NCBI GenBank assembly: GCA_002937495.1
Contig: PTJW01000068.1
Span: forward strand, 1-5,270
Direction: 5' to 3'
DNA: 5,270 nucleotides
Source of the DNA: Pseudomonadota bacterium
Lineage (GTDB): Bacteria > Pseudomonadota > Alphaproteobacteria > UBA1280 > UBA12223
Below, in pieces: positions 1-5,174 of the stretch; within the stretch, counting starts at the first letter, position 1, and every line of letters begins with the position of its first letter. The notes below the pieces were generated by a model. That model saw nothing but the letters and a program-made list of their open reading frames with translations, was not told the origin of the DNA and did no database searches. The position numbers were made by a program, and so were the translations under genes.

Positions 1-1
1 T

Positions 2-76
2 AACTATGCGCATGATATTAACAAAATCATCCATGAAAAAATTCATTATGCTGAAGATAACAATGATGAAGACTAA
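2..76 (+). CDS. C-terminal end of an unidentified protein (partial)
   Basis: An open frame enters from the left edge and runs 24 codons to a TAA at 74-76. The visible end is hydrophilic, looks helical (residues such as HDINKIIHEKIHYAED) and finishes in an acidic tail, NNDED. A strong intrinsic terminator follows 26 bases later, which supports this being the real 3' end of a gene. Too little is visible to name a family, and no signal, membrane segment or catalytic motif can be judged. The frame and the stop are what I see; that it is a gene is inferred from the terminator and the lack of stops. Confidence 0.5.
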   Translation, partial: NYAHDINKIIHEKIHYAEDNNDED

Positions 77-102
77 TATCTAAAATATACACTTTTAAAT
101 AT

Positions 103-132
103 AAAAAAACTAGCAGTTGTGCTAGTTTTTTT
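103..132 (+). terminator. Intrinsic terminator after the left-edge gene
   Basis: A perfect 13-bp stem (103-115 paired with 120-132) closes on a GTTG loop. The core is ACTAGCA/TGCTAGT, flanked by an A-run on the left and a run of seven T on the right, followed by GTTTTGTT. The symmetric A and T runs mean it could also stop transcription coming from the right. Confidence 0.85.
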
Positions 133-367
133 GTTTTGTTGTATAGTACATAAAATAAGGTATAGTTAATCAGTAAATAAAGTGCTTAGGTGTAAATAAT
201 AAGGCAACTATATTTGTCTTAATTTTTATTTGTAAAAACTATATGCAAATAATGGAAGTCAGCTTGCTAATATTAAATTAAAAGTAAACCCTCCATCAAA
301 GTAAAAGAATTGCATGTTGGCTTTCTTAGTTTTAATTATTAATAATAGATAGGATAAATTTAAGATT

Positions 368-979
368 ATGAGTACACGAGGTAAAAAAGCATTATTTTTA
401 TTAAAAGATGCTTTTATTTTTACATCAATAGTGCTGTTAGTAATTTTTTTAACTATACAGGTGTTTAAAGTAACTCAACAAAAGCAAGAAGAATCAGATT
501 TAATTAGGAAGTTAAAGCAAGTAGGTAGTGCTTATTATGCTTATTATTTAGATACAAGTTATGAGTTACCATTATTAAACTATGGCAATAGTTGGGAGGT
601 TAATGCAGTTCAGCTAGTTTCTTCTGATGTTGAAGGCTGGCAAGGACCTTATGTATCTTTACCAATTAATCAAGATGGGGCTTCATTAGGTTTTAAAGGT
701 TTTGAAAGTATGACTTTAGCACGAGCAACAAGCCATAAATGGAATAGTTTAGATGACTTAGAAAAGTACAGCTGTAAAAATAAGAAAAGCCAATATCGTA
801 AATGCTATACTTGGATTGTCTTAACTGGAAAAGATGGTAATAATGAAATATCAGAGTATATTGATATGTTAGAAGATTATATTACAGAAAGCAGCAATAA
901 AAACTCTGGTAGAATACGAGCAAGTGATGATTATAAATATCTATTTGTTGAAATAGGACTTTCAGATGTAAGTAAATAA
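368..979 (+). CDS. Type IV pilin-like (pseudopilin-like) membrane-anchored protein
   Basis: This 203-residue protein has a short basic N-terminus (MSTRGKK), one hydrophobic segment at about residues 14-34 and a long amphipathic region at 35-60 leading into AYYAYY. That is the lollipop layout of type IV pilins and type II pseudopilins. The globular part carries GWQGPY (90-95), a motif common in pilin-like proteins. Near the C-terminus a D-rich stretch leads to SGRIRA (about 180-185), like the DDG...G-x-R segment of minor pilins. Cys136 and Cys146 could form a disulfide. The prepilin peptidase site is degenerate: there is no Gly-Phe cleavage point and no Glu at +5; Asp14 is the nearest acidic residue. 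It may be an uncleaved or minor pilin, or only a relative. A stop at 350-352 rules out extension to an upstream ATG. The best Shine-Dalgarno match, AGGA at 351-354, is 13 bases from the ATG, so translation may be weak. No other pilus gene is in view. Confidence 0.6.
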   Translation: MSTRGKKALFLLKDAFIFTSIVLLVIFLTIQVFKVTQQKQEESDLIRKLKQVGSAYYAYYLDTSYELPLLNYGNSWEVNAVQLVSSDVEGWQGPYVSLPINQDGASLGFKGFESMTLARATSHKWNSLDDLEKYSCKNKKSQYRKCYTWIVLTGKDGNNEISEYIDMLEDYITESSNKNSGRIRASDDYKYLFVEIGLSDVSK

Positions 980-983
980 AAAT

Positions 984-1012
984 AAGTCAGCAACTAAAGT
1001 TGCTGACTTTTT
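984..1012 (+). terminator. Intrinsic terminator of the pilin-like gene, probably bidirectional
   Basis: An 11-bp perfect stem (984-994 with 999-1009, arms AAGTCAGCAAC and GTTGCTGACTT) has a TAAA loop and is followed by T residues. It begins five bases after the pilin-like stop. On the minus strand the stem is followed by ATTTTTATTT, so it can also terminate the microprotein genes converging from the right, the last of which stops at 1017. Confidence 0.85.
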
Positions 1013-1016
1013 GCTT

Positions 1017-1151
1017 TTAATAATAAATTAGTAAACCAATCAAAGCACATAAAAATACTGCGACAAGTTGCCCTGCAAAAGTATTTTTTCGTGGATTTGA
1101 TTTCATCCAAGGTGGTGATTTTATGTTACCTCTTTTTTTTAAAAAGCTCAT
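1017..1151 (-). CDS. Small single-pass membrane protein, 44 aa (unidentified)
   Basis: The minus-strand frame from ATG at 1151 to TAA at 1017 encodes 44 residues. The start has a near-ideal Shine-Dalgarno sequence, AGGAGG, five bases upstream, which is the main reason to call it a gene. Residues 1-25 are basic and hydrophilic (MSFLKKRGN..., then KSPPWMKSNPRKN). Residues about 26-44 (FAGQLVAVFLCALIGLLIYY) form one hydrophobic helix ending almost at the stop. By the positive-inside rule the basic end should face the cytoplasm. It lies 26 bases after a second microprotein gene on the same strand and ends beside the terminator at 984-1012, so the two look co-transcribed. I recognise no family. 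Being too short for homology-based certainty, its case rests on the ribosome-binding site, topology and placement. Confidence 0.7.
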   Translation of the reverse strand: MSFLKKRGNIKSPPWMKSNPRKNTFAGQLVAVFLCALIGLLIYY

Positions 1152-1156
1152 AATTG

Positions 1157-1162
1157 CCTCCT
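1157..1162 (-). promoter_or_regulatory. Strong Shine-Dalgarno for the 44-aa microprotein
   Basis: On the minus strand the bases read AGGAGG within TTTAAAGGAGGCAATT, five bases before the ATG at 1151. This is the strongest ribosome-binding site in the window and decides both that the small frame is translated and where it starts. Confidence 0.8.
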
Positions 1163-1177
1163 TTAAAGCTTAGTAAA

Positions 1178-1330
1178 TTATGTAAAGACAAAAAATACGC
1201 CTATAGTCAAAGCAAATGTCATCCACATAACACCATTGTAACTTACATTACTTGGTTGTCTAGGCTTTCTTGGCTGTCTAGTAGTTAAATGCGAAGGTCG
1301 TTTAAAACTACGCCAATCAGCTTGTGCCAT
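1178..1330 (-). CDS. Small single-pass membrane protein, 50 aa, FtsN-like N-terminus
   Basis: The minus-strand frame from ATG at 1330 to TAA at 1178 encodes 50 residues. A GAGGGA sequence (about 1338-1343) lies seven to eight bases upstream. The first 30 residues are basic and proline-rich (MAQADWRSFKRPSH..., RQPRKPRQPS). Residues about 31-50 (YNGVMWMTFALTIGVFFVFT) form one hydrophobic helix that reaches the stop. The start resembles the cytoplasmic tail of cell-division protein FtsN (MAQRD..., basic tail, then a membrane helix), including Asp at position 5, but there is no periplasmic or SPOR domain. That likeness is short and could be chance. Its gene is first in a likely two-gene unit with the 44-aa microprotein. 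The predicted orientation is N-terminus inside. Function is unknown. Confidence 0.65.
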   Translation of the reverse strand: MAQADWRSFKRPSHLTTRQPRKPRQPSNVSYNGVMWMTFALTIGVFFVFT

Positions 1331-1444
1331 TGTATGTTCCCTCTATATTTTATTTTTTGTAGATATTACACCTTTATAGTTTTGAACTAAAGTGCCTAAA
1401 ACCTACATTTTATGTTGATTTAAATTCTTTTAATAGCGAAGTAT

Positions 1445-1472
1445 ATTGTAGTAAATAAATAAAAAAAATCAA
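1445..1472 (-). promoter_or_regulatory. Candidate sigma-70 promoter for the microprotein genes
   Basis: On the minus strand a -35-like TTGATT (1467-1472) is separated by 16 bases from a -10-like TACAAT (1445-1450). Transcription would start near 1438, giving a leader of about 108 bases before the 50-aa gene. AT-rich DNA gives such matches by chance, so this is only a candidate. Confidence 0.35.
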
Positions 1473-1657
1473 GACTAAATTTTTTATTTTATATAAGTTA
1501 ACTGAAATAGTATAGTTATTGTAAAACAGCTACATATGTCCATATTTTTAGTGTTATCTGTAATATTATATACTAAGTTATACAGTTCTATATATAATGC
1601 TTAATTTTACGATACTACTTACTGCAAATTTCTCAGGCACCTAACTCTAATGATTAA

Positions 1658-1681
1658 TAAAAAACCTCCCAATTGGGAGGT
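1658..1681 (-). terminator. Intrinsic terminator of nrdB
   Basis: A perfect 7-bp stem, ACCTCCC/GGGAGGT, with an AATT loop (1664-1681) is followed on the minus strand by TTTTTATT. It lies 27 bases past the nrdB stop, so it closes the nrdA-nrdB unit and argues that no further gene, such as a yfaE-type ferredoxin, is in that transcript. On the + strand the stem is followed by TCTTCATTTTTT, so some activity in that direction is possible. Confidence 0.85.
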
Positions 1682-1707
1682 CTTCATTTTTTATTATTAT
1701 TAAACTT

Positions 1708-2721
1708 TTAGTGTGAGATATTTCCATTTTCATCAGCTAGCATATCATTATTAAATGATTGAGGCTCAAAAACATCTTCCCAGTCACCTTGAGTAGCTGC
1801 ACGAGCATATTCTGTTGCTCTATTTTCAAAAAAGTTAGTGTGCTCAACACCGTTTAAAATAACATCTAACCATGGTAGAGGGTTTTTCTCAATAAAGAAC
1901 TGCTTAGGTAGGCGTAGCTCTTCTAAACGAATATCAGCGATATATCTGATGTATTGTTTAACATCGTTTGCTGTTAAGCCTTCCATATCACCCATCTCAA
2001 ATGCTAAATCAATGAACTTATCTTCGTTTTTAACAACTTGGTGACATTCTGCTACTAGCTCGTCTTTAAGTTCTTGAGTGTCTAACTCAGGGTTTTCAGC
2101 TAAGAATGTGTGGTATAGTTTAATGATTGATTGTGTATGTAAAGTTTCATCACGAACAGACCATGTAACAATTTGTCCCATACCTTTCATTTTGTTGAAT
2201 CTTGGGAAGTTAAGTAGAATTGCAAAACTAGCAAATAACTGTAAACCTTCTGTAAAAGCACCGTATACAGCTAAAGTTCTAACTAAACCTTCTTTTGTTT
2301 CAGCTGAGAAGTTTTGTAGATAGTCGTACTTATCTTTCATTTCTTCATATTTTAAGAAAGCTTCATACTCAGTTTCTGGCATACCGATAGTATCAAGTAA
2401 GTGAGAGTATGCAGCAATGTGGATAGTTTCCATATTTGAAAACGCACCAAGCATCATTTGAACTTCAGTAGGGCCAAATACTCTTGAGTATTGTTTCATA
2501 TAGCAGTTGTTAACCTCAATATCAGATTGTGTGAAGAATCTAAAAATTTGTGTAACTAGGTTTCTTTCAGAATCTGAAAGGCGTGTTCTCCAGTCTTTAA
2601 CATCATCAGCTAATGGTACTTCTTTAGGTAACCAGTGTAAGCTTTGTTGAATTTCCCATGCTTCAAAGCACCATGGGTATTTAAATGGTTTGTAAACTGC
2701 GCTTTCTTTTAGTAGTGACAT
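1708..2721 (-). CDS. nrdB: Ribonucleoside-diphosphate reductase, class Ia small (R2) subunit
   Basis: This cytoplasmic, ferritin-like R2 subunit houses the di-iron centre and tyrosyl radical that start each round of nucleotide reduction in NrdA. The 337 residues are a typical length for compact R2 proteins. Placed against E. coli R2, the metal ligands are Asp67, Glu98, His101 (METIH), Glu158 (TEGLQLF), Glu192 and His195 (RDETLH). The radical tyrosine is Tyr105 (equivalent to Tyr122). The transfer chain also looks intact: Trp30 (Trp48), Asp191 (Asp237), and Tyr305 with Glu299 (Tyr356 and Glu350, both spaced six apart). There is no N-terminal ATP-cone. An AAGGA at 2731-2735, nine bases from the ATG, supports the start. 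The gene follows nrdA after a 199-base gap (2722-2920) that has no hairpin terminator and no supported gene, so the two are probably co-transcribed. A weak promoter-like TTTACA-N16-TTAAAT (2774-2801) lies in the gap. Confidence 0.97.
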   Translation of the reverse strand: MSLLKESAVYKPFKYPWCFEAWEIQQSLHWLPKEVPLADDVKDWRTRLSDSERNLVTQIFRFFTQSDIEVNNCYMKQYSRVFGPTEVQMMLGAFSNMETIHIAAYSHLLDTIGMPETEYEAFLKYEEMKDKYDYLQNFSAETKEGLVRTLAVYGAFTEGLQLFASFAILLNFPRFNKMKGMGQIVTWSVRDETLHTQSIIKLYHTFLAENPELDTQELKDELVAECHQVVKNEDKFIDLAFEMGDMEGLTANDVKQYIRYIADIRLEELRLPKQFFIEKNPLPWLDVILNGVEHTNFFENRATEYARAATQGDWEDVFEPQSFNNDMLADENGNISH

Positions 2722-2920
2722 TTTATATATTCCTTATTTATTGTGACTTACTCTTTAAAGTATCTTTTGCTTTATTTAAATAATCATTTACTAATTGTAA
2801 ACTTCGTATCTAAATAAAACAAAATCTATCTCTAAATATTTAAGTCGATATTTATTATTGTATTTTGGTTTTTAGCCTTTATTCTTAATTATTAATAACG
2901 TGGTGAGGCTGACTAAACTT

Positions 2921-4744
2921 CTATTGGCAAGATAGGCACTCTTCATAGTTACCTTGGCTTGATGCTGCCATTGGCATTTTTTCAGCATAAGCAGAAACTG
3001 TTGATTTAACACCTGCTTTACCACCATCTGCAACAACTTGAGCTCTTTGTAAAGTTTTTGAACGGCAGTAGTATAAACTTTTAACACCTTTTTTCCATGC
3101 TGAGAAGTGAATATTATGTAACACAGACTTGTGTACATCAGCAGGTAAAAATACGTTTACTGATTGGCCTTGGCAAATAAATGGAGTTCTATCTGCAGCG
3201 TGTTCAATAATCCAGCGTTGGTCAAGTTCGAATGCTGTTTTAAATACATCTTTTTCATCTTGAGTTAAAAAGTCTAAGTGTTGTACTGAACCTTCGTTAA
3301 CAACAATTGATGTCCAAGTATCTTCATCGTTTTTATTGTATTTAGATAGAAGGCTAGCAAGGTATCTGTTTTTAACGTTAAATGAACCAGATAATGTTTT
3401 TTGTGTAAAGCTGTTAGCAGCTAGTGGCTCAATACCTGGGCTTGAGTTACCTGCAATAATCGAAATTGATGCAGTAGGGGCAATAGCCATTTTGTGTGAG
3501 AATCTTTCTTTAATTAAAAGATCTTGTGCATCTAGGCATGCACCTTTTTCTTCAGCTAGTTTAATAGAAGCAGCATCTGCTTTTTCTTTAATTAGTTGGA
3601 ACATTTTCTTATTCCAAACTTTAGCCATTACAGATTCGAATGGAATCATATTTTTTTGTAAGAATGAGTGATAGCCCATTACACCTAAACCAACCGAACG
3701 CTCTCTCATAGCTGAGTATACTGCATTAGCCATTGATGCTGGTGCTCTAGCAATAAAGTCTTCTAAAACATTGTCTAAGAATCTTAAGATATCTTCAACA
3801 ATTGTTTCATCATCTTTCCACTGGTTATAGTATTCTAGATTTAATGATGATAGGCAGCAAACAGCAGTTCTGTTTTTACCTTGATCATCAATACCAGTAG
3901 GAAGCATAATTTCACAACATAGATTTGAAGTTTTAACCTCTAGACCTTTATCTTTAATGTGTGGAGCTAAGTATTTGTTTGCATGGTCTTTAAATAATAG
4001 GTATGGTTCACCAGTTTCAACCCTTGCAGTTAATAGTCTAATCCATAGGTCACGAGCTTTAACTGTTTCTAAATGTTTACCATCAACTGGGCTTTTTAGC
4101 TGCCAGTCATCACCGTTTTCTACAGCAGTCATGAAGTCATCTGTAATAACAACACCGTGGTGAATATTTAATGATTTACGGTTAGGGTCACCACCTGTAG
4201 GTCTTCTAATTTCAATAAACTCTTCAATTTCTGGGTGGTCGATTGGTAGGTAAACAGCACCTGAACCACGACGAAGTGAACCTTGAGAAATAGCAAGAGT
4301 TAAACTATCCATAACTTTTAAGAATGGAATAACACCACTTGACTTACCAACTTTACCAACTTTTTCACCAATTGATCTAACATTACCCCAGTATGAACCA
4401 ATACCACCACCTTTAGCAGCTAGGTATACATTTTCATTCCAAATTTCTGCAATTCCATCTAAAGAATCATCAGTTTCATTTAAGAAACATGAGATAGGAA
4501 GACCTCTTGTAGTACCACCATTAGATAGTATTGGAGTTGAAGGCATAAACCAATGCTTAGACATGTAGTCATAAAGACGTTGTGCATGAGCAGCATCATC
4601 AGCATATGCACATGCTACATTTGCAAATCTGTCTTGGAAAGTTTCATCAGGCATTAGGTATCTATCAGTTAGTGTTTCTTTACCGAATTGTGTTAATAAA
4701 TCATCTCTTGAATTATCGATTTTAATATCGTATTTATATTCCAT
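2921..4744 (-). CDS. nrdA: Ribonucleoside-diphosphate reductase, class Ia large (R1, catalytic) subunit, lacking an ATP-cone
   Basis: The catalytic subunit reduces NDPs to dNDPs using the radical generated in NrdB. In the 607 residues the active-site set is visible: Cys86 (PISCF; E. coli Cys225), Asn274, radical Cys276 and Glu278 (SNLCCE; Asn437, Cys439, Glu441), Cys296 (AVCCLS; Cys462), and Tyr558-Tyr559 (LYY; Tyr730-731). The C-terminal shuttle pair is Cys603/Cys606 (ECLSCQ), spaced CxxC rather than E. coli's wider spacing. Extra cysteines 277 and 297 sit beside catalytic ones. At 607 residues against about 760 in E. coli, it lacks the N-terminal ATP-cone: only some 65 residues precede FMPSTPILSNGG. 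So overall dATP inhibition through that site is not expected, while substrate-specificity control may remain. An AAGGGA at 4755-4760, ten bases upstream, fits the ATG at 4744, and an in-frame TGA upstream, with no other start codon between, argues against a longer form. Likely regulated by NrdR (boxes at 4793-4839). Confidence 0.97.
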   Translation of the reverse strand: MEYKYDIKIDNSRDDLLTQFGKETLTDRYLMPDETFQDRFANVACAYADDAAHAQRLYDYMSKHWFMPSTPILSNGGTTRGLPISCFLNETDDSLDGIAEIWNENVYLAAKGGGIGSYWGNVRSIGEKVGKVGKSSGVIPFLKVMDSLTLAISQGSLRRGSGAVYLPIDHPEIEEFIEIRRPTGGDPNRKSLNIHHGVVITDDFMTAVENGDDWQLKSPVDGKHLETVKARDLWIRLLTARVETGEPYLLFKDHANKYLAPHIKDKGLEVKTSNLCCEIMLPTGIDDQGKNRTAVCCLSSLNLEYYNQWKDDETIVEDILRFLDNVLEDFIARAPASMANAVYSAMRERSVGLGVMGYHSFLQKNMIPFESVMAKVWNKKMFQLIKEKADAASIKLAEEKGACLDAQDLLIKERFSHKMAIAPTASISIIAGNSSPGIEPLAANSFTQKTLSGSFNVKNRYLASLLSKYNKNDEDTWTSIVVNEGSVQHLDFLTQDEKDVFKTAFELDQRWIIEHAADRTPFICQGQSVNVFLPADVHKSVLHNIHFSAWKKGVKSLYYCRSKTLQRAQVVADGGKAGVKSTVSAYAEKMPMAASSQGNYEECLSCQ

Positions 4745-4792
4745 GTTGTGTAAATCCCTTATTTTTGTGACTGTTCAAATAGCCTAGCATGG

Positions 4793-4808
4793 ATACTATA
4801 TCTTGTAA
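4793..4808 (-). promoter_or_regulatory. NrdR-like box, promoter-proximal
   Basis: The minus strand reads TTACAAGATATAGTAT. The core CAAGATATAG matches nine of ten positions of the known NrdR core CWATATATWG, and 12 of 16 overall by my count. It overlaps the likely nrdA -10 (TATAGT). Its centre is 31 bp from that of the next box, the tandem spacing reported for NrdR sites at nrd promoters. Confidence 0.6.
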
Positions 4809-4823
4809 ATACTAAAAAATGCA
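4795..4823 (-). promoter_or_regulatory. nrdA: Candidate nrdA promoter
   Basis: On the minus strand a good -10, TATAGT (4795-4800), lies 17 bases from a poor -35, TGCATT (4818-4823). The start of transcription would be near 4788, giving a leader of about 44 bases. The -10 sits inside one NrdR-like box and the other box abuts the -35 position, an arrangement suited to repression. Confidence 0.45.
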
Positions 4824-4839
4824 TCACAATATATTGATT
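4824..4839 (-). promoter_or_regulatory. NrdR-like box, promoter-distal
   Basis: The + strand reads TCACAATATATTGATT, with a perfect palindromic core CAATATATTG that matches all ten core positions of the NrdR consensus, and 14 of 16 overall by my count. It lies just upstream of the candidate nrdA -35 and forms a tandem with the box at 4793-4808. NrdR is the nucleotide-sensing repressor of nrd genes in many bacteria. Confidence 0.7.
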
Positions 4840-4857
4840 TTGCGTTTTGCTTGAAAA

Positions 4858-4872
4858 TTAGTAACTTACTAA
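4858..4872. promoter_or_regulatory. Inverted repeat, possible operator
   Basis: TTAGTAACTTACTAA is a perfect 7-bp inverted repeat around a single central base. It lies between the NrdR-like boxes and the porin side of the divergent region, upstream of both genes. No regulator family is recognised from it, and in such AT-rich DNA a chance origin is possible. Confidence 0.3.
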
Positions 4873-4910
4873 ATCAATACAAAAAAAATGGTTATTCTTT
4901 GTGATTTTTT

Positions 4911-4926
4911 ATACAACATATAGTGT
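4911..4926 (+). promoter_or_regulatory. Third, isolated NrdR-like box
   Basis: ATACAACATATAGTGT matches about 14 of 16 positions of the NrdR box consensus, with nine of ten in the core. Its centre is 87 bp from the nearest partner, and no second box lies 31 bp away on either side, so cooperative tandem binding of the usual kind is not obvious. It may be a remote site, part of porin control, or chance. Confidence 0.3.
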
Positions 4927-5069
4927 TTAAAAAAATGAATTTACACACCTCCTAGAGATACCGCTAAAAATAGATATAATTTTCAATTGCAGATTAAAAA
5001 AGTGTGACATTTAAGCAATGCTAGTATTTTTAATATATAGAAAAAAAGTTATATAATTGTCGATTTTTA

Positions 5070-5099
5070 TTTACAGCTCAAAATTAGAGGTGCTAACAT
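5070..5099 (+). promoter_or_regulatory. Candidate upstream porin promoter
   Basis: TTTACA (5070-5075) is followed after 18 bases by TAACAT (5094-5099), with a TGC just before it that makes an extended -10 (TGCTAACAT). Transcription would begin near 5105, about 70 bases ahead of the porin start. Confidence 0.3.
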
Positions 5100-5140
5100 A
5101 AATATATGAAATTAGAAATATGCACATCGTGTGTTGTGTA

Positions 5141-5146
5141 TATAAT
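5141..5146 (+). promoter_or_regulatory. Candidate porin -10 element
   Basis: A consensus TATAAT lies in GTGTATATAATATAATAATA, 28 bases before the porin ATG. No good -35 is visible 16-18 bases upstream, so it may need an activator or be a by-product of local AT richness. Confidence 0.35.
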
Positions 5147-5174
5147 ATAATAATAAAATAAGGATAGCAGAAAA

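Larger units (their letters stand above)
1331..1707. other. Gene-free AT-rich stretch left of nrdB
   Basis: No supported protein gene lies here; frames on both strands are broken by frequent stops and the short ATG frames lack ribosome-binding sites. The left part holds the leader and a candidate promoter of the microprotein genes. The right end holds the nrdB terminator. A weak + strand promoter-like TATAAT at 1593-1598 is followed by about 90 bases and then the terminator hairpin, so a small RNA is conceivable but unproven. Confidence 0.6.
4745..5174. other. Divergent regulatory region between nrdA and the porin gene
   Basis: No supported protein gene lies in these 430 very AT-rich bases. 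The left third carries the nrdA leader, promoter and two NrdR-like boxes. The middle holds a 15-bp inverted repeat (4858-4872) and a lone NrdR-like box (4911-4926). The right third has two candidate + strand promoters for the porin. A CACACCTCCT stretch at 4944-4953 resembles the 16S rRNA anti-Shine-Dalgarno end; its minus-strand complement AGGAGGTG has no ATG, GTG or TTG at usable spacing. Confidence 0.6.

Noticed and set aside
1536..1604. Short + strand ATG frame of 22 codons
   Set aside because: No ribosome-binding site and a composition expected from random AT-rich DNA.
1632..1639. CTCAGGCA, reminiscent of a glycine riboswitch core
   Set aside because: The rest of the aptamer, including the paired helices and the second conserved segment, is absent, and no glycine-related gene follows on that strand.
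1838..2323. Two + strand open frames (68 and 81 codons) opposite nrdB
   Set aside because: They lie wholly antisense to a clearly coding nrdB, show low-complexity serine- and leucine-rich sequence and have no ribosome-binding site; shadows of the real gene.
2872..3138. Minus-strand 88-codon frame overlapping the 3' end of nrdA
   Set aside because: It is an alternate frame of the nrdA C-terminal coding region; the nrdA frame keeps the conserved LYY and ECLSC motifs to its stop, so there is no sign of a frameshift.
3336..4163. Two + strand open frames (111 and 68 codons) opposite nrdA
   Set aside because: Antisense shadows of nrdA with no start signals or recognisable domains.
4745..4790. A possible longer NrdA with an ATP-cone starting upstream
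   Set aside because: Reading back from the ATG in frame reaches a TGA within about 35 bases with no alternative start codon between.
4945..4953. Minus-strand AGGAGGTG as the start of a hidden small gene upstream of nrdA
   Set aside because: No ATG, GTG or TTG follows at usable spacing; only an ATT is near, and the next ATG is about 30 bases away.
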